A stretch of 49,585 nt of DNA, taken from Vibrio splendidus 12E03. Lineage in GTDB: Bacteria > Pseudomonadota > Gammaproteobacteria > Enterobacterales > Vibrionaceae. Within the stretch, counting starts at the first letter, position 1, and each line of letters starts with the position of its first letter. The notes under the pieces are model-generated. The model searched no databases, was not told the DNA's origin, and saw nothing but the letters and a program-made list of their open reading frames with translations. Position numbers and translations under genes: made by a program. Shown in pieces: positions 1-11,000 of this stretch. The DNA lies in contig NZ_AJZD02000300.1 of NCBI RefSeq assembly GCF_000272105.2, positions 1 through 49,585 of the forward strand, given 5' to 3'.

Positions 1-37
1 AGTTGGTGCTGGTGTTGTAGCTAAAATCTTTGCATAA
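1..37 (+). CDS. tuf: 3' end of tuf (elongation factor EF-Tu), partial
   Basis: Only the last 11 codons and the TAA stop (35-37) are in the window; they read VGAGVVAKIFA, matching the conserved EF-Tu C-terminus (E. coli ends VGAGVVAKVLG). EF-Tu delivers aminoacyl-tRNA to the ribosome. Its place just upstream of secE-nusG is the usual tufB position in gammaproteobacteria. The rest of the gene lies outside the window. Confidence 0.9.
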   Translation, partial: VGAGVVAKIFA

Positions 38-56
38 GATTTGACGAACCACTAGT

Positions 57-86
57 AAAAAGGGCATCATTTGATGCCCTTTTTCT
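57..86 (+). terminator. Rho-independent terminator after tuf
   Basis: A perfect 9-bp stem (AGGGCATCA / TGATGCCCT, 61-80) with a 2-nt centre is flanked by A's and followed by a run of T's. It lies 20 bp after the tuf stop and separates tuf from secE-nusG. Confidence 0.9.
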
Positions 87-260
87 GCGCTAAAAAAAGA
101 GTTGGATGTTTTGACATCGATTTTCGCTCTTAGCAAAGAATTAAACGGTCTTTTTGACTAAAATGACTGTTAGATGTGTTGTTTTGCAACGCAAAGGAAT
201 GTGCCCTGCAACAGCGGGGTTATTGTCGTCTATATTTAAGACTTATCACAGGTTGGTTTT
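87..260 (+). promoter_or_regulatory. secE-nusG upstream region
   Basis: This 174-bp spacer must hold the secE-nusG promoter because a strong terminator precedes it. A TTGACA sits at 111-116 but no convincing -10 follows at normal spacing, so the exact promoter is not called. No tRNA gene is visible between tuf and secE. Confidence 0.35.
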
Positions 261-638
261 ATGAAAGCAAACGCTGAAACTCCTGATAGCTCAGGTGCAG
301 CAGATACAATGAAGTGGATTGTCGCTTTTGTTCTGTTGGCTGCTGCTGTTGTGGGTAATTACCTGTATGGTGAATTGTCTGTTGTAATTCGCGCTGCAGG
401 TGTAGTTGTGCTGATTGCTGCCGCACTAGGCGTTGCAGCAACAACAACTAAAGGTAAAGCTGCGATCGATTTTGCAAAAGAATCTCGTATGGAGATTCGT
501 AAAGTTGTTTGGCCTACTCGCCAAGAAACTATGCAAACTACATTGATCGTTTTAGCTGTATGTATTGTTATGTCTCTAGTGCTTTGGGGAATTGACGGCA
601 TCATGGTCCGTCTAGTTTCTCTAGCAACTGGAGTGTAG
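261..638 (+). CDS. secE: SecE, preprotein translocase subunit
   Basis: SecE is the small essential subunit that clamps SecY in the inner-membrane SecYEG channel. The 125-residue product is close to the 127 residues of E. coli SecE. It shows three hydrophobic helices (about 18-37, 42-61 and 92-115) and, before the third, the conserved amphipathic region at 71-90 with residues [12 protein letters not shown], the hallmark of the family. nusG follows after 13 bp, the standard secE-nusG operon. The start ATG has an AGG-type ribosome site a few bases upstream. Identity is certain from motif plus context. Confidence 0.97.
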   Translation: MKANAETPDSSGAADTMKWIVAFVLLAAAVVGNYLYGELSVVIRAAGVVVLIAAALGVAATTTKGKAAIDFAKESRMEIRKVVWPTRQETMQTTLIVLAVCIVMSLVLWGIDGIMVRLVSLATGV

Positions 639-651
639 AGGGTTCTGATTC

Positions 652-1200
652 ATGAGTGAAGCTCCAAAAAAACGTTGGTATGTAGTTCAAGCCTTTTCTG
701 GCTTTGAAGGTCGTGTTGCACAGTCGCTACGCGAGCATATTAAAATGCACAACATGGAAGAACTATTTGGCGATGTGCTAGTACCTACTGAAGAAGTAGT
801 GGAAATGCGTGCTGGGCAACGTCGTAAAAGTGAACGTAAATTCTTCCCTGGCTACGTATTAGTTCAAATGATCATGAATGATGAATCATGGCACTTAGTA
901 CGCAGCATTCCGCGTGTTATGGGCTTCATTGGTGGTACCTCTGATCGTCCTGCACCAATCACTGATAAAGAAGCTGATGCTATCTTGAACCGTCTAGAGA
1001 AAGCGAGCGAGTCTCCACGTCCTAAGACAATGTTCGAAGCGGGTGAAGTGGTTCGTGTGAACGATGGTCCATTTGCTGACTTTAACGGTACTGTTGAAGA
1101 AGTAGATTACGAGAAAAGCCGCATTAAGGTATCTGTATCGATCTTTGGTCGTGCAACACCGGTTGAGCTTGAATTTGGTCAGGTTGAAAAACTGGACTAA
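652..1200 (+). CDS. nusG: NusG, transcription elongation/termination factor
   Basis: NusG binds RNA polymerase through its N-terminal NGN domain, suppresses pausing, and links polymerase to Rho or to ribosomal protein S10 through its C-terminal KOW domain. The product has 182 residues (E. coli 181). The NGN domain (about 5-120) starts with [14 protein letters not shown] and contains the [10 protein letters not shown] strand; the KOW domain (about 130-182) contains [14 protein letters not shown] and ends EFGQVEKLD. It is transcribed with secE and ends 89 bp before a strong terminator. Confidence 0.98.
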   Translation: MSEAPKKRWYVVQAFSGFEGRVAQSLREHIKMHNMEELFGDVLVPTEEVVEMRAGQRRKSERKFFPGYVLVQMIMNDESWHLVRSIPRVMGFIGGTSDRPAPITDKEADAILNRLEKASESPRPKTMFEAGEVVRVNDGPFADFNGTVEEVDYEKSRIKVSVSIFGRATPVELEFGQVEKLD

Positions 1201-1288
1201 AACTCTGACCTTTGAGCAAGCTGTGGATAAATACTTCATAAGTTGTTCAAAATAAAAGAGTATAAAAAATCACCTTTTTAGGGTTGTT

Positions 1289-1325
1289 AAAGGCGCGAAT
1301 TATGATTATAATTTCGCGCCTTTTT
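1289..1325 (+). terminator. Terminator between nusG and rplK
   Basis: A GC-rich hairpin (AAAGGCGCGAA at 1289-1299 against TTCGCGCCTTTTT from 1313) is followed by T's. It ends the secE-nusG unit, so rplK-rplA needs its own promoter downstream. Confidence 0.9.
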
Positions 1326-1332
1326 GCTTCTG

Positions 1333-1413
1333 TTGAAGCGAAAAAGAGTTAATTGAATTTATGGGGAGCTCGCCTTGCGGCTAGCGTATGTACCCAAAAT
1401 ATTAGGAAATATC
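1333..1413 (+). promoter_or_regulatory. Candidate rplKA promoter and leader
   Basis: After the nusG terminator a TTGAAG (1333-1338) and an AT-rich TTTAT near 1358 could form a promoter, followed by a GC-rich GGGGAGCTCGCC stretch like the discriminators of stringently controlled ribosomal promoters. The leader at 1366-1390 can form a short interrupted stem (GCC/GGC and GC/GC separated by unpaired bases). In E. coli ribosomal protein L1 represses rplKA by binding the rplK leader, so this is the place to look for an L1 target. Both calls are weak inferences. Confidence 0.3.
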
Positions 1414-1842
1414 ATGGCTAAGAAAGTTGAAGCTTATATCAAACTGCAAGTTGCAGCTGGTATGGCAAACCCAAGTCCACCGGTTGGTCCTGCTCTAGGT
1501 CAACACGGCGTGAACATCATGGAATTCTGTAAAGCGTTCAACGCAAAAACAGAATCTGTTGAGAAAGGTCTACCTACTCCAGTAGTTATTACTGTTTACA
1601 ACGACCGTTCTTTCACGTTCGTAACTAAGACTCCACCTGCCGCTGTTCTTCTTAAGAAAGCTGCTGGCGTTAAGTCTGGTTCAGGTCGTCCAAACACTGA
1701 GAAAGTTGGTACTGTTACTGACGCTCAAGTTCAGGAAATCGCAGAAACTAAAGCTGCTGATATGACTGGTGCTGACATCGAAGCAATGAAACGTTCTATT
1801 GCTGGTACTGCTCGTTCAATGGGCCTAGTGGTAGAGGGATAA
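1414..1842 (+). CDS. rplK: Ribosomal protein L11
   Basis: L11 forms the stalk base of the 50S subunit at the GTPase-associated centre and is needed for RelA activation. The start at 1414 is chosen because it has an AGGAA site at 1404-1408 and gives 142 residues, exactly the E. coli length; an upstream in-frame start would add 13 residues with no family support. The N-terminal domain holds the [19 protein letters not shown] signature (about 21-39) and the C-terminal rRNA-binding domain ends SMGLVVEG. Its methyltransferase, prmA, is also in this window. Confidence 0.98.
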   Translation: MAKKVEAYIKLQVAAGMANPSPPVGPALGQHGVNIMEFCKAFNAKTESVEKGLPTPVVITVYNDRSFTFVTKTPPAAVLLKKAAGVKSGSGRPNTEKVGTVTDAQVQEIAETKAADMTGADIEAMKRSIAGTARSMGLVVEG

Positions 1843-1846
1843 GATC

Positions 1847-2551
1847 ATGGCTAAACTTACTAAGCGTATGCGCGTAATCCGCGACAAAGTTGACTCAACT
1901 AAAGAATACGAAATCAGCGAAGCTGTTGCTCTTCTTAAAGAACTAGCGACTGCTAAATTTGTTGAGTCTGTAGATGTTGCTGTTAACCTAGGCATCGATG
2001 CTCGTAAATCTGACCAAAACGTTCGTGGCGCAACAGTGCTACCTCACGGTACTGGCCGTGACATCCGCGTTGCTGTTTTCACTCAAGGTGCAAACGCAGA
2101 AGCTGCTAAAGCTGCTGGCGCAGATATCGTTGGTATGGAAGATCTTGCTGAGCAAGTGAAAAAAGGCGAAATGAACTTCGACGTAGTTGTTGCTTCTCCA
2201 GATGCAATGCGTGTTGTTGGTCAACTAGGTACTATCCTAGGTCCACGCGGCCTTATGCCAAACCCTAAAGTTGGTACTGTAACTCCTAACGTTGCTGAAG
2301 CGGTTAAGAACGCTAAAGCTGGTCAGGTTCGTTACCGTAACGACAAGAACGGCATCATCCACACTACTATCGGTAAAGCATCTTTCGAAGCTAGCCAGCT
2401 TCAAGAGAACCTAGAAGCTCTTCTAGTTGCTCTTAAGAAAGCTAAGCCTTCTTCAGCTAAGGGTTCTTACCTGAAGAAAGTAAGCATCTCTACTACGATG
2501 GGTGCTGGTGTTGCTGTTGATCAAGCTAGTCTTGACACTCAAGCAAACTAA
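1847..2551 (+). CDS. rplA: Ribosomal protein L1
   Basis: L1 forms the mobile L1 stalk that guides tRNA out of the E site and represses translation of its own rplK-rplA mRNA. The product has 234 residues as in E. coli. The signature region [16 protein letters not shown] is at about 130-145, and the protein begins MAKLTKRMR, typical for the family. The ATG lies four bases after the rplK stop, so translation is likely coupled. Confidence 0.98.
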   Translation: MAKLTKRMRVIRDKVDSTKEYEISEAVALLKELATAKFVESVDVAVNLGIDARKSDQNVRGATVLPHGTGRDIRVAVFTQGANAEAAKAAGADIVGMEDLAEQVKKGEMNFDVVVASPDAMRVVGQLGTILGPRGLMPNPKVGTVTPNVAEAVKNAKAGQVRYRNDKNGIIHTTIGKASFEASQLQENLEALLVALKKAKPSSAKGSYLKKVSISTTMGAGVAVDQASLDTQAN

Positions 2552-2552
2552 T

Positions 2553-2591
2553 TTGCTTAGGCGCAGATTTAGTGTATACTTCTGCGCCTAA
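2553..2591 (+). promoter_or_regulatory. rplJL-rpoBC promoter overlapping an 11-bp inverted repeat
   Basis: TTGCTT (2553-2558), a 16-bp spacer and TATACT (2575-2580) form a good sigma-70 promoter, followed by a GC-rich TCTGCGCC discriminator as expected for stringent control. It coincides with a perfect inverted repeat, TTAGGCGCAGA (2557-2567) and TCTGCGCCTAA (2581-2591). In transcripts from rplKA this would be a hairpin, but the tract after it (TATTTG) is poor in T's, so it would be at most a weak terminator. The position matches the E. coli rplJ promoter. Confidence 0.6.
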
Positions 2592-2801
2592 TATTTGTGG
2601 TTGGGTGGTTTTAAAGCAATTTGAAATCATCTATCCCAAGACCGTAGGCGCTGTCGATTTTCATTAGATTATTGATAGCTTAATAAAACCTACGTAGGCG
2701 ATGTTGTGGTTTGAAATGAATTTATTCATTTTTAAATAACATCGTAAACGCTCATTACATTTTGTATTGAGTGCTGTAATCACAACCAGAGGTTAATCCA
2801 A
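2592..2801 (+). promoter_or_regulatory. rplJ mRNA leader, L10-(L12)4 autoregulatory region
   Basis: The 210-nt untranslated leader has several self-complementary parts: CGTAGG near 2643 with CCTACG near 2690, CGATGTT (about 2699) with AACATCG (about 2738), and an internal AATGAAT-ATTCATT hairpin. In E. coli the L10-L12 complex binds such a leader to repress rplJ-rplL translation. The role is from the family and the length of the leader; the exact kink-turn was not resolved. Confidence 0.55.
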
Positions 2802-3296
2802 ATGGCTTTAAATCTTCAAGACAAAAAAGCAATTGTTGCTGAAGTCAACGAAGCTGCCAGTGGTGCACTTTCTGCAGTTGTAGCTGATTCTCGTGGCGTT
2901 GAAGTTGGCGCAATGACTTCTCTACGTAAACAAGCTCGCGAAGCGGGTGTTTACATGAAAGTTGTTCGTAACACACTAGCACGCCGTGCGGTTCAGGGTA
3001 CAGACTACGAGTGTCTAGTAGACACTTTCACTGGTCCAACTCTGATCGCATTCTCTAATGAGCACCCAGGTGCTGCAGCGCGTCTTTTCAAAGACTTCGC
3101 TAAAGAGAATAAAGATTTCGAGATCAAAGCTGCTGCATTTGAAGGCGCAGTTACTGATGCTGAAGTACTAGCGACACTACCAACTTACGACGAAGCTATC
3201 GCACGCCTAATGATGTGCATGAAAGAAGCTTCTGCTGGCAAGCTGGTTCGTACTATCGCTGCTGTTCGCGACCAAAAAGAAGAAGCTGCGGCATAA
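2802..3296 (+). CDS. rplJ: Ribosomal protein L10
   Basis: L10 anchors the L7/L12 dimers to the ribosomal stalk, and as L10-L12 complex represses its own mRNA. The 164-residue product (E. coli 165) starts [15 protein letters not shown], has the rRNA-binding N-terminal domain through about residue 130 (with [12 protein letters not shown] near 57-68), and a C-terminal helix that receives L12 dimers. An AGAGG site precedes the ATG. rplL follows after 57 bp. Confidence 0.98.
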   Translation: MALNLQDKKAIVAEVNEAASGALSAVVADSRGVEVGAMTSLRKQAREAGVYMKVVRNTLARRAVQGTDYECLVDTFTGPTLIAFSNEHPGAAARLFKDFAKENKDFEIKAAAFEGAVTDAEVLATLPTYDEAIARLMMCMKEASAGKLVRTIAAVRDQKEEAAA

Positions 3297-3353
3297 GCCT
3301 TGCTTTTCACTGGTTGCTATTTAAACTTATTGTTGACTTAAAAGAGAATTGTT

Positions 3354-3722
3354 ATGTCTATTACTAACGAGCAAATCCTAGACGCAGTTGCAGAAATGTC
3401 TGTAATGCAAGTTGTTGAGCTTATCGAAGCTATGGAAGAGAAATTCGGCGTTACTGCAGCTGCTGCTGTTGTAGCTGGCGGCGCAGCTGGCGGCGACGCT
3501 GCTGCTGAGCAAACTGAATTCGACGTTATCCTAACTGCTGCTGGCGCTAACAAAGTACAAGTTATCAAAGCTGTACGTGGCGCAACTGGCCTAGGTCTTA
3601 AAGAAGCTAAAGGTCTTGTAGACTCAGCTCCTGCAGCGCTTAAAGAAGGCGTTGACAAAGCTGAAGCTGAAGCTCTTAAAGCACAGCTAGAAGAAGCTGG
3701 CGCTTCTGTTGAAATCAAGTAA
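3354..3722 (+). CDS. rplL: Ribosomal protein L7/L12
   Basis: L7/L12 is the multicopy stalk protein that recruits and stimulates translational GTPases. The product has 122 residues (E. coli 121): an N-terminal dimerisation domain (1-33), an Ala/Gly-rich hinge (about 34-52) and the C-terminal factor-binding domain with [20 protein letters not shown] at about 66-85. AGAG upstream of the ATG is the ribosome site. Codon use is extremely biased, as expected for high expression. Confidence 0.98.
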   Translation: MSITNEQILDAVAEMSVMQVVELIEAMEEKFGVTAAAAVVAGGAAGGDAAAEQTEFDVILTAAGANKVQVIKAVRGATGLGLKEAKGLVDSAPAALKEGVDKAEAEALKAQLEEAGASVEIK

Positions 3723-3754
3723 TTATTACTTAATTTCTTAGCCGCAAGGCTAAT

Positions 3755-3785
3755 GGCTGGTGGTTTATTAACCACCGGCCTTTTT
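3755..3785 (+). terminator. Attenuator/terminator between rplL and rpoB
   Basis: An 11-bp GC-rich stem (GGCTGGTGGTT / AACCACCGGCC, loop TATT) is followed by five T's. In E. coli a partial terminator here lets only a fraction of polymerases pass from rplL into rpoBC, which explains the lower level of beta subunit. A smaller GCAA-capped hairpin at about 3739-3754 precedes it. Confidence 0.85.
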
Positions 3786-3842
3786 GCGCTGTAGGGCTAT
3801 GACGAATTTTCCGCTGTTTAACCGTCATAATCCGAGCAAAAA

Positions 3843-3869
3843 AACAGTCATTTTTTCGAAATGATTGTT
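3843..3869 (+). promoter_or_regulatory. Hairpin in the rplL-rpoB spacer, possible RNase III site
   Basis: An 11-bp AT-rich stem (AACAGTCATTT 3843-3853 with AAATGATTGTT 3859-3869, loop TTTCG) lies between the attenuator and rpoB. The E. coli rplL-rpoB spacer is cut by RNase III in an extended stem, so a processing role is plausible. A palindrome AAACAGCTGTTT follows at 3879-3890. Function is inferred from position only. Confidence 0.4.
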
Positions 3870-3957
3870 CACTACAGTAAACAGCTGTTTGTCACCGCCC
3901 CCTCTTGAAGAGTGTTTTGGGTGGTTTGGGTCACTTATCAGCGAGCTGAGGAACCCC

Positions 3958-6900
3958 ATGGTTTACTCTTATACCGAGAAAAAGCGCATCCGTAAGGATT
4001 TTGGTACTCGTCCACAAGTTTTGGACATTCCATACCTGTTATCGATCCAGCTTGATTCTTTCGACAAATTCATCGAACAGGATCCAGAAGGTCAATACGG
4101 TCTTGAAGCTGCTTTCCGTTCTGTATTTCCAATTCAGAGCTACAACGGCAATTCTGAGCTGCAATACGTTAGCTACCGTCTTGGTGAGCCAGTTTTTGAC
4201 GTTAAAGAATGTCAAATCCGCGGTGTTACTTACTCAAAGCCACTACGCGTAAAACTACGTCTAGTTATCTTTGATCGAGATGCACCAGCAGGTACTGTAA
4301 AAGACATTAAAGAACAAGAAGTCTACATGGGCGAAATTCCGCTTATGACAGACAATGGTACTTTCGTAATTAATGGTACCGAGAGGGTTATCGTATCCCA
4401 GCTGCACCGAAGCCCAGGCGTGTTCTTCGACAGTGATAAGGGTAAGACCCACTCATCAGGTAAAGTTCTTTATAACGCACGTGTAATTCCTTACCGTGGC
4501 TCATGGTTAGACTTTGAGTTCGATCCTAAGGATAACTTATTCGTACGTATCGACCGTCGTCGTAAGCTACCAGCATCGATTATTCTTCGTGCGCTTGGTA
4601 AATCGACTGAAGAGATCCTAGATCTATTCTTCGACAAAGTGAACTTCGAAGTTAAAGACCAAACTCTTCTTATGGAGTTGGTTCCTGATCGTCTACGTGG
4701 TGAAACTGCGTCATTCGACATCGAAGCAAACGGCAAAACTTACGTTGAGACTGGTCGTCGTGTTACTGCTCGTCATATCCGTCAACTTGAAAAAGATGGC
4801 GTTGAGCACATCGAAGTACCAGTAGAGTACATCGTTGGTAAAGTTGCATCTAAAGATTACATCAATGAAGCAACTGGCGAGATCATCGTTGGCGCGAACC
4901 AAGAGATTAGCCTAGAAGCACTTGCTAACCTGTCTCAAGCAGGTCACAAGGCTCTACAAACTCTGTTCACGAATGATCTAGATCACGGTCCATTCATGTC
5001 AGACACTCTACGTGCAGATAGCACAGTAGATCGCATCTCTGCATTGGTAGAAATCTACCGCATGATGCGTCCTGGCGAGCCACCAACGAAAGAAGCTGCA
5101 GAGTCTCTATTCGAAAGCCTATTCTTCTCTGAAGAACGTTACGACCTATCAACTGTAGGCCGTATGAAGTTCAACAGCTCTATCGAGCGTGAAGAAGAAG
5201 AAGAGCGCGGTACTCTGGATGAATCAGACATCATCGAAGTGATGAAGAAACTGATTGGTATCCGTAACGGTATTGGTGAAGTGGACGATATCGACCACCT
5301 TGGCAACCGTCGTATCCGTTCTGTAGGTGAAATGGCAGAAAACCAATTCCGTGTTGGTCTAGTTCGTGTAGAACGTGCCGTTAAAGAGCGCCTAAGCCTT
5401 GGTGACCTTGATGCAATCATGCCTCAAGATCTTATCAACGCTAAGCCGATCTCTGCTGCAGTTAAAGAATTCTTTGGCTCTTCACAGCTTTCACAGTTCA
5501 TGGACCAAAACAACCCATTGTCAGAAGTTACGCACAAACGTCGTATCTCTGCTTTAGGTCCTGGTGGTCTTACTCGTGAGCGCGCAGGCTTCGAAGTACG
5601 TGACGTTCACGTAACTCACTACGGTCGTCTATGTCCGATCGAAACGCCTGAAGGTCCAAACATCGGTCTAATTAACTCACTATCTGCGTTTGCACGTTGT
5701 AACGATTACGGTTTCCTAGAAACTCCGTACCGTCGTGTAGTAGATGGTGTAGTAACAGAAGAAGTTGATTACCTGTCTGCAATCCAGGAAGGTCAATTCG
5801 TAATCGCGCAAGCAAACACCATTCTTACTGAAGAAGGTACGTTTGCAGATGAGCTAATCACAGCTCGTCAAAAAGGTGAATCTGGTCTTCACCCACGCGA
5901 TCACGTTGACTACATGGACGTTGCGACAAACCAGGTTGTATCTATCGCTGCTTCGCTTATCCCGTTCCTAGAACACGATGATGCGAACCGTGCATTGATG
6001 GGTGCCAACATGCAACGTCAAGCTGTACCAACACTTAAGGCTGATAAGCCTCTTGTAGGTACTGGTATCGAACGTAACATCGCAGTTGACTCTGGTGTTA
6101 CAGCGGTTGCTAAACGTGGTGGTCAAGTTCAGTCTGTAGACGCTTCTCGTATCGTAGTTAAGGTTAACGAAGATGAATTGGTACCTGGCGAAGCTGGTAT
6201 CGATATCTACAACCTAACTAAGTACACGCGTTCGAACCAAAACACATGTATTAACCAACGTCCAACTGTACTTCCAGGTGAACCAGTTGCACGCGGTGAT
6301 GTTCTTGCTGATGGTCCTTCAACAGACCTTGGTGAACTTGCTCTTGGCCAAAACATGCGTATCGCATTCATGCCTTGGAACGGTTACAACTTCGAAGACT
6401 CGATCTTAGTATCTGAGCGCGTAGTTCAAGAAGACCGTTTCACGACAATCCACATCCAAGAACTATCTTGTGTGGCTCGTGATACTAAGCTGGGTTCTGA
6501 AGAGATCACAGCTGATATTCCAAACGTAGGTGAGTCTGCTCTGTCTAAACTAGACGAGTCAGGTATCGTTTACATTGGTGCTGAAGTTAAGGGTGGCGAC
6601 ATCCTAGTTGGTAAAGTAACCCCTAAAGGTGAAACTCAACTGACTCCTGAAGAGAAGCTACTACGTGCTATCTTCGGTGAGAAAGCATCTGATGTTAAAG
6701 ATACTTCTCTACGTGTACCAAACTCTGTTTCGGGTACTATCATCGATGTACAAGTCTTCACTCGCGATGGCGTAGAGAAAGACAAGCGTGCACTTGAAAT
6801 CGAACAGATGCAGCTTAAAGAAGCTAAGAAAGACCTAACTGAAGAGTTCCAAATTCTTGAGGGTGGCCTTCTTAACCGTGTTAAAGCTGTACTTCTGTCT

Positions 6901-7986
6901 GGTGGTTACTCTGAAGCTAAGCTTGATACTATCGGTCGTAAGCAATGGCTAGAGCAAGTTCTAGAAGACGATGCGCTACAAACACAGCTTGAGCAACTTG
7001 CTGAGCAGTGGGATGAGCTAAAAGCAGACTTCGATAAGAAGTTTGAAACTAAGCGTCGTAAAATCACTCAAGGTGATGATCTAGCGCCTGGCGTTCTTAA
7101 GATTGTTAAAGTTTACCTAGCGGTTAAACGTCGTATCCAGCCTGGTGATAAGATGGCCGGTCGTCACGGTAACAAAGGTGTAATCTCTAAGATTAACCCT
7201 GTTGAAGACATGCCATACGATGAGAAAGGTCAGCCTGTAGACATCGTACTTAACCCGCTGGGTGTACCATCGCGTATGAACATCGGTCAGATCCTAGAAG
7301 TTCACTTAGGTTTGGCTGCGAAAGGTATCGGTGACAAGATCAACCAAATGGTTAAGGAACAACAAGAACTGCATAAGTTCCGTGAGTTCCTACAGAAGGT
7401 TTACGATCTTGGTGATACTCGTCAGAAAGTTGATATTGCTGAACTGTCTGATGATCAAGTTCGTACACTGATCAAGAACCTACGTGGCGGTCTACCGATT
7501 GCTACTCCTGTGTTCGACGGTGCTTCTGAGTCTCTAATCAAGGAACTACTTAAACTGGGTGATCTGCCAGAATCTGGTCAGCTTAAACTGTTTGATGGTC
7601 GCACTGGTGATTCGTTTGAGCGTCCTGTAACTGTTGGTTACATGTACATGCTGAAACTGAACCACTTGGTTGATGACAAGATGCATGCTCGTTCAACTGG
7701 TTCTTACAGCCTAGTAACTCAGCAACCACTTGGTGGTAAAGCTCAGTTCGGTGGTCAGCGTTTCGGTGAGATGGAAGTATGGGCACTAGAAGCATACGGT
7801 GCAGCATATACTCTACAAGAAATGCTAACAGTTAAGTCAGATGACGTTAACGGCCGTACTAAGATGTATAAGAACATCGTAGACGGTAACCATAGCATGG
7901 AACCTGGTATGCCTGAGTCGTTCAACGTACTGTTGAAAGAGATTCGCTCGCTAGGTATCAACATCGAGCTAGAAGACGAAGAGTAA
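3958..7986 (+). CDS. rpoB: RNA polymerase beta subunit
   Basis: RpoB forms, with RpoC, the catalytic cleft of RNA polymerase. The start at 3958 (GAGG upstream, [16 protein letters not shown]) gives 1342 residues, the same as E. coli; a longer in-frame reading from 3865 crosses the untranslated spacer and is not used. Numbering is colinear with E. coli where checked: D516 of the rifampicin pocket is at 5503-5505 and active-site K1065 is in [12 protein letters not shown] at 1063-1074. The rifampicin region (about 507-533) has no resistance-type substitution at Q513, D516, H526 or S531. rpoC follows after 91 bp. Confidence 0.99.
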   Translation: MVYSYTEKKRIRKDFGTRPQVLDIPYLLSIQLDSFDKFIEQDPEGQYGLEAAFRSVFPIQSYNGNSELQYVSYRLGEPVFDVKECQIRGVTYSKPLRVKLRLVIFDRDAPAGTVKDIKEQEVYMGEIPLMTDNGTFVINGTERVIVSQLHRSPGVFFDSDKGKTHSSGKVLYNARVIPYRGSWLDFEFDPKDNLFVRIDRRRKLPASIILRALGKSTEEILDLFFDKVNFEVKDQTLLMELVPDRLRGETASFDIEANGKTYVETGRRVTARHIRQLEKDGVEHIEVPVEYIVGKVASKDYINEATGEIIVGANQEISLEALANLSQAGHKALQTLFTNDLDHGPFMSDTLRADSTVDRISALVEIYRMMRPGEPPTKEAAESLFESLFFSEERYDLSTVGRMKFNSSIEREEEEERGTLDESDIIEVMKKLIGIRNGIGEVDDIDHLGNRRIRSVGEMAENQFRVGLVRVERAVKERLSLGDLDAIMPQDLINAKPISAAVKEFFGSSQLSQFMDQNNPLSEVTHKRRISALGPGGLTRERAGFEVRDVHVTHYGRLCPIETPEGPNIGLINSLSAFARCNDYGFLETPYRRVVDGVVTEEVDYLSAIQEGQFVIAQANTILTEEGTFADELITARQKGESGLHPRDHVDYMDVATNQVVSIAASLIPFLEHDDANRALMGANMQRQAVPTLKADKPLVGTGIERNIAVDSGVTAVAKRGGQVQSVDASRIVVKVNEDELVPGEAGIDIYNLTKYTRSNQNTCINQRPTVLPGEPVARGDVLADGPSTDLGELALGQNMRIAFMPWNGYNFEDSILVSERVVQEDRFTTIHIQELSCVARDTKLGSEEITADIPNVGESALSKLDESGIVYIGAEVKGGDILVGKVTPKGETQLTPEEKLLRAIFGEKASDVKDTSLRVPNSVSGTIIDVQVFTRDGVEKDKRALEIEQMQLKEAKKDLTEEFQILEGGLLNRVKAVLLSGGYSEAKLDTIGRKQWLEQVLEDDALQTQLEQLAEQWDELKADFDKKFETKRRKITQGDDLAPGVLKIVKVYLAVKRRIQPGDKMAGRHGNKGVISKINPVEDMPYDEKGQPVDIVLNPLGVPSRMNIGQILEVHLGLAAKGIGDKINQMVKEQQELHKFREFLQKVYDLGDTRQKVDIAELSDDQVRTLIKNLRGGLPIATPVFDGASESLIKELLKLGDLPESGQLKLFDGRTGDSFERPVTVGYMYMLKLNHLVDDKMHARSTGSYSLVTQQPLGGKAQFGGQRFGEMEVWALEAYGAAYTLQEMLTVKSDDVNGRTKMYKNIVDGNHSMEPGMPESFNVLLKEIRSLGINIELEDEE

Positions 7987-8077
7987 TCCCTCCTCTTTTT
8001 AAAAGAAGATAGGATTATTTGGTAAAAGGGAGCTTGCTACAGCAGTGAGCTCCTTTAACTCCTTACAGGAGCTGAAT

Positions 8078-11000
8078 GTGAAAGACTTATTAAACTTTCT
8101 AAAAGCACAGCATAAGACCGAAGAATTTGATGCAATCAAAATCGGTCTATCTTCACCAGACATGATCCGTTCATGGTCTTTTGGTGAAGTTAAAAAGCCG
8201 GAAACAATTAACTATCGTACGTTCAAACCTGAACGTGATGGTCTGTTCTGTGCACGTATTTTTGGTCCAGTTAAAGACTACGAATGTCTTTGTGGCAAAT
8301 ACAAGCGCCTGAAGCACCGTGGTGTTATCTGTGAGAAGTGTGGCGTTGAAGTTACACAAACTAAAGTTCGTCGTGACCGCATGGGCCACATCGAGCTAGC
8401 TTCACCAGTTGCTCACATCTGGTTCCTAAAATCACTGCCGTCTCGTATCGGTCTACTAATGGATATCCCTCTACGTGATATCGAACGTGTTCTTTACTTC
8501 GAGATGTACGTAGTAACTGAACCAGGTATGACTGATCTAGAAAAATCTCAGATGCTTACTGAAGAAGAGTATCTTGATCGTCTAGAAGAGTGGGGTGACG
8601 AATTCACTGCTAAGATGGGTGCTGAAGCGATCAAAGATCTGCTTGCAACAATGGACCTTCATCAAGAAGTGGAAGAAATGCGCGAAGAGTTAGAAACGAC
8701 TAACTCAGAAACTAAGCGTAAAAAAGTTACTAAGCGCCTGAAGCTAGTTGAAGCGTTCATTGCATCGGGTAACGATCCGCAATGGATGATTCTGACTGTA
8801 CTTCCGGTTCTGCCGCCAGATCTACGTCCTCTAGTACCACTAGATGGCGGTCGTTTTGCGACTTCAGATCTGAACGACCTTTACCGTCGTGTGATCAACC
8901 GTAACAACCGTTTGAAGCGTCTTCTAGAGCTAGCTGCTCCGGACATCATCGTACGTAACGAAAAGCGTATGCTGCAAGAGTCTGTTGATGCACTTCTAGA
9001 TAACGGTCGTCGTGGTCGTGCTATCACTGGTTCTAACAAGCGTCCTCTGAAATCTCTTGCTGATATGATCAAGGGTAAACAAGGTCGTTTCCGTCAGAAC
9101 CTTCTAGGTAAACGTGTAGACTACTCTGGCCGTTCTGTAATCACAGTAGGTCCATACCTTCGTCTACATCAGTGTGGTCTTCCTAAGAAGATGGCACTTG
9201 AGCTATTTAAGCCGTTCATCTACAGCAAGCTAGAAACTCGTGGCATGGCTACGACAATCAAAGCTGCTAAGAAGATGGTAGAGCGCGAAGAAGCTATCGT
9301 TTGGGATATCCTAGATGAAGTAATCCGCGAACACCCAGTACTACTTAACCGTGCACCTACACTTCACCGTCTAGGTATCCAAGCGTTTGAACCAGTACTA
9401 ATCGAAGGTAAAGCGATTCAGCTTCACCCACTAGTGTGTGCGGCATACAACGCCGACTTCGATGGTGACCAAATGGCGGTACACGTGCCTCTAACTCTAG
9501 AAGCACAGCTTGAAGCACGTACACTGATGATGTCGACGAATAACATTCTGTCGCCAGCGTCAGGTGATCCGATCATCGTACCTTCTCAGGACGTTGTATT
9601 GGGTCTTTACTACATGACACGTGACAAGATCAACGTGAAAGGCGAAGGTATGTACCTTGCTGGCCCTGCTGAGGCTGAAAAGGCATACCGTACTAAGACT
9701 GCTGAGCTACACGCTCGCGTTAAAGTACGTATCACCGAGACTGTAGTAGACGAAGATGGTAACAGCACTACTGAAACGAAGATGGTTGATACAACTGTCG
9801 GCCGTGCAATGCTATGGCAAATCGTTCCAGCTGGCCTACCGTTCAGCATCGTTAACCAAAAGTTAGGTAAGAAGCAGATCTCTACTCTTCTTAACGAGTG
9901 TTACCGTAAGCTTGGTCTAAAAGATACAGTAGTATTTGCTGACCAAATCATGTACGCAGGTTTTGCATACGCTGCACTTTCTGGTGTTTCTGTAGGTATC
10001 GACGATATGGTTGTACCTCAAGCGAAATACGATGAAATTGAATCTGCTGAAGAAGAAGTTCGCGAAATCCAAGAGCAATTCCAATCTGGTCTTGTTACTG
10101 CGGGTGAGCGTTACAACAAAGTTATCGATATCTGGGCATCTACGAATGACCGCGTTGCGAAAGCAATGATGGATAACCTATCTTCTGAAACAGTTATCAA
10201 CCGTGACGGCGAAGAAGAACAGCAAGAATCGTTCAACAGCATCTACATGATGGCCGACTCAGGCGCACGTGGTTCTGCAGCTCAGATTCGTCAGCTAGCA
10301 GGTATGCGTGGTCTGATGGCGCGTCCAGATGGTTCAATCATCGAAACGCCGATCACAGCGAACTTTAAAGAAGGTCTAAACGTCCTTCAGTACTTTATCT
10401 CAACGCACGGTGCTCGTAAGGGTCTTGCGGATACAGCACTGAAAACAGCAAACTCGGGTTACCTAACTCGTCGTCTAGTAGACGTTGCTCAAGACGTTGT
10501 AGTACACGAACATGACTGTGGCACGCATGAAGGTATCGACATGATGCCTCACATCGAAGGTGGTGACGTTAAAGTTGCACTTTCTGAGCTTGCTCTTGGT
10601 CGTGTAGTAGCTGAAGACGTTCTTAAGCCTGGTACTGAAGATGTACTGATTCCACGTAATACTCTGATTGATGAGAAGTGGTGTCAAATCATGGAAGATA
10701 ACTCAGTAGATAGCATGAAAGTGCGCTCTGTAGTTACTTGTGATGCAGACTTCGGTTGTTGTGCACAGTGTTACGGTCGTGACCTAGCACGTGGTCACCT
10801 AGTGAACCAAGGTGAAGCAGTTGGTGTTATCGCTGCACAATCTATCGGTGAACCGGGTACACAGCTAACGATGCGTACGTTCCACATCGGTGGTGCGGCA
10901 TCTACTGCAGCAGCAGAGAACAGCATCCAAGCTAAGACAACTGGTACTGTGAAACTTCACAATGCTAAGTTCGTAGTGAACAAAGATAAGAAACTGGTTA

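Noticed and set aside
3338..3775. 145-codon frame on the minus strand over rplL
   Set aside because: It is an antisense shadow of rplL produced by its biased codon use, with no ribosome site.
3865..3957. N-terminal extension of RpoB
   Set aside because: The extended frame crosses the untranslated rplL-rpoB spacer; the family start with a GAGG site is at 3958 and gives exactly the E. coli length.
5461..5560. Rifampicin-resistance substitution in rpoB
   Set aside because: Residues at the common resistance positions (Q513, D516, H526, S531) are wild type.
8045..8077. ATG-initiated longer RpoC
   Set aside because: AGGAG precedes the GTG at 8078, which gives the conserved N-terminus; the extension is not found in the family.
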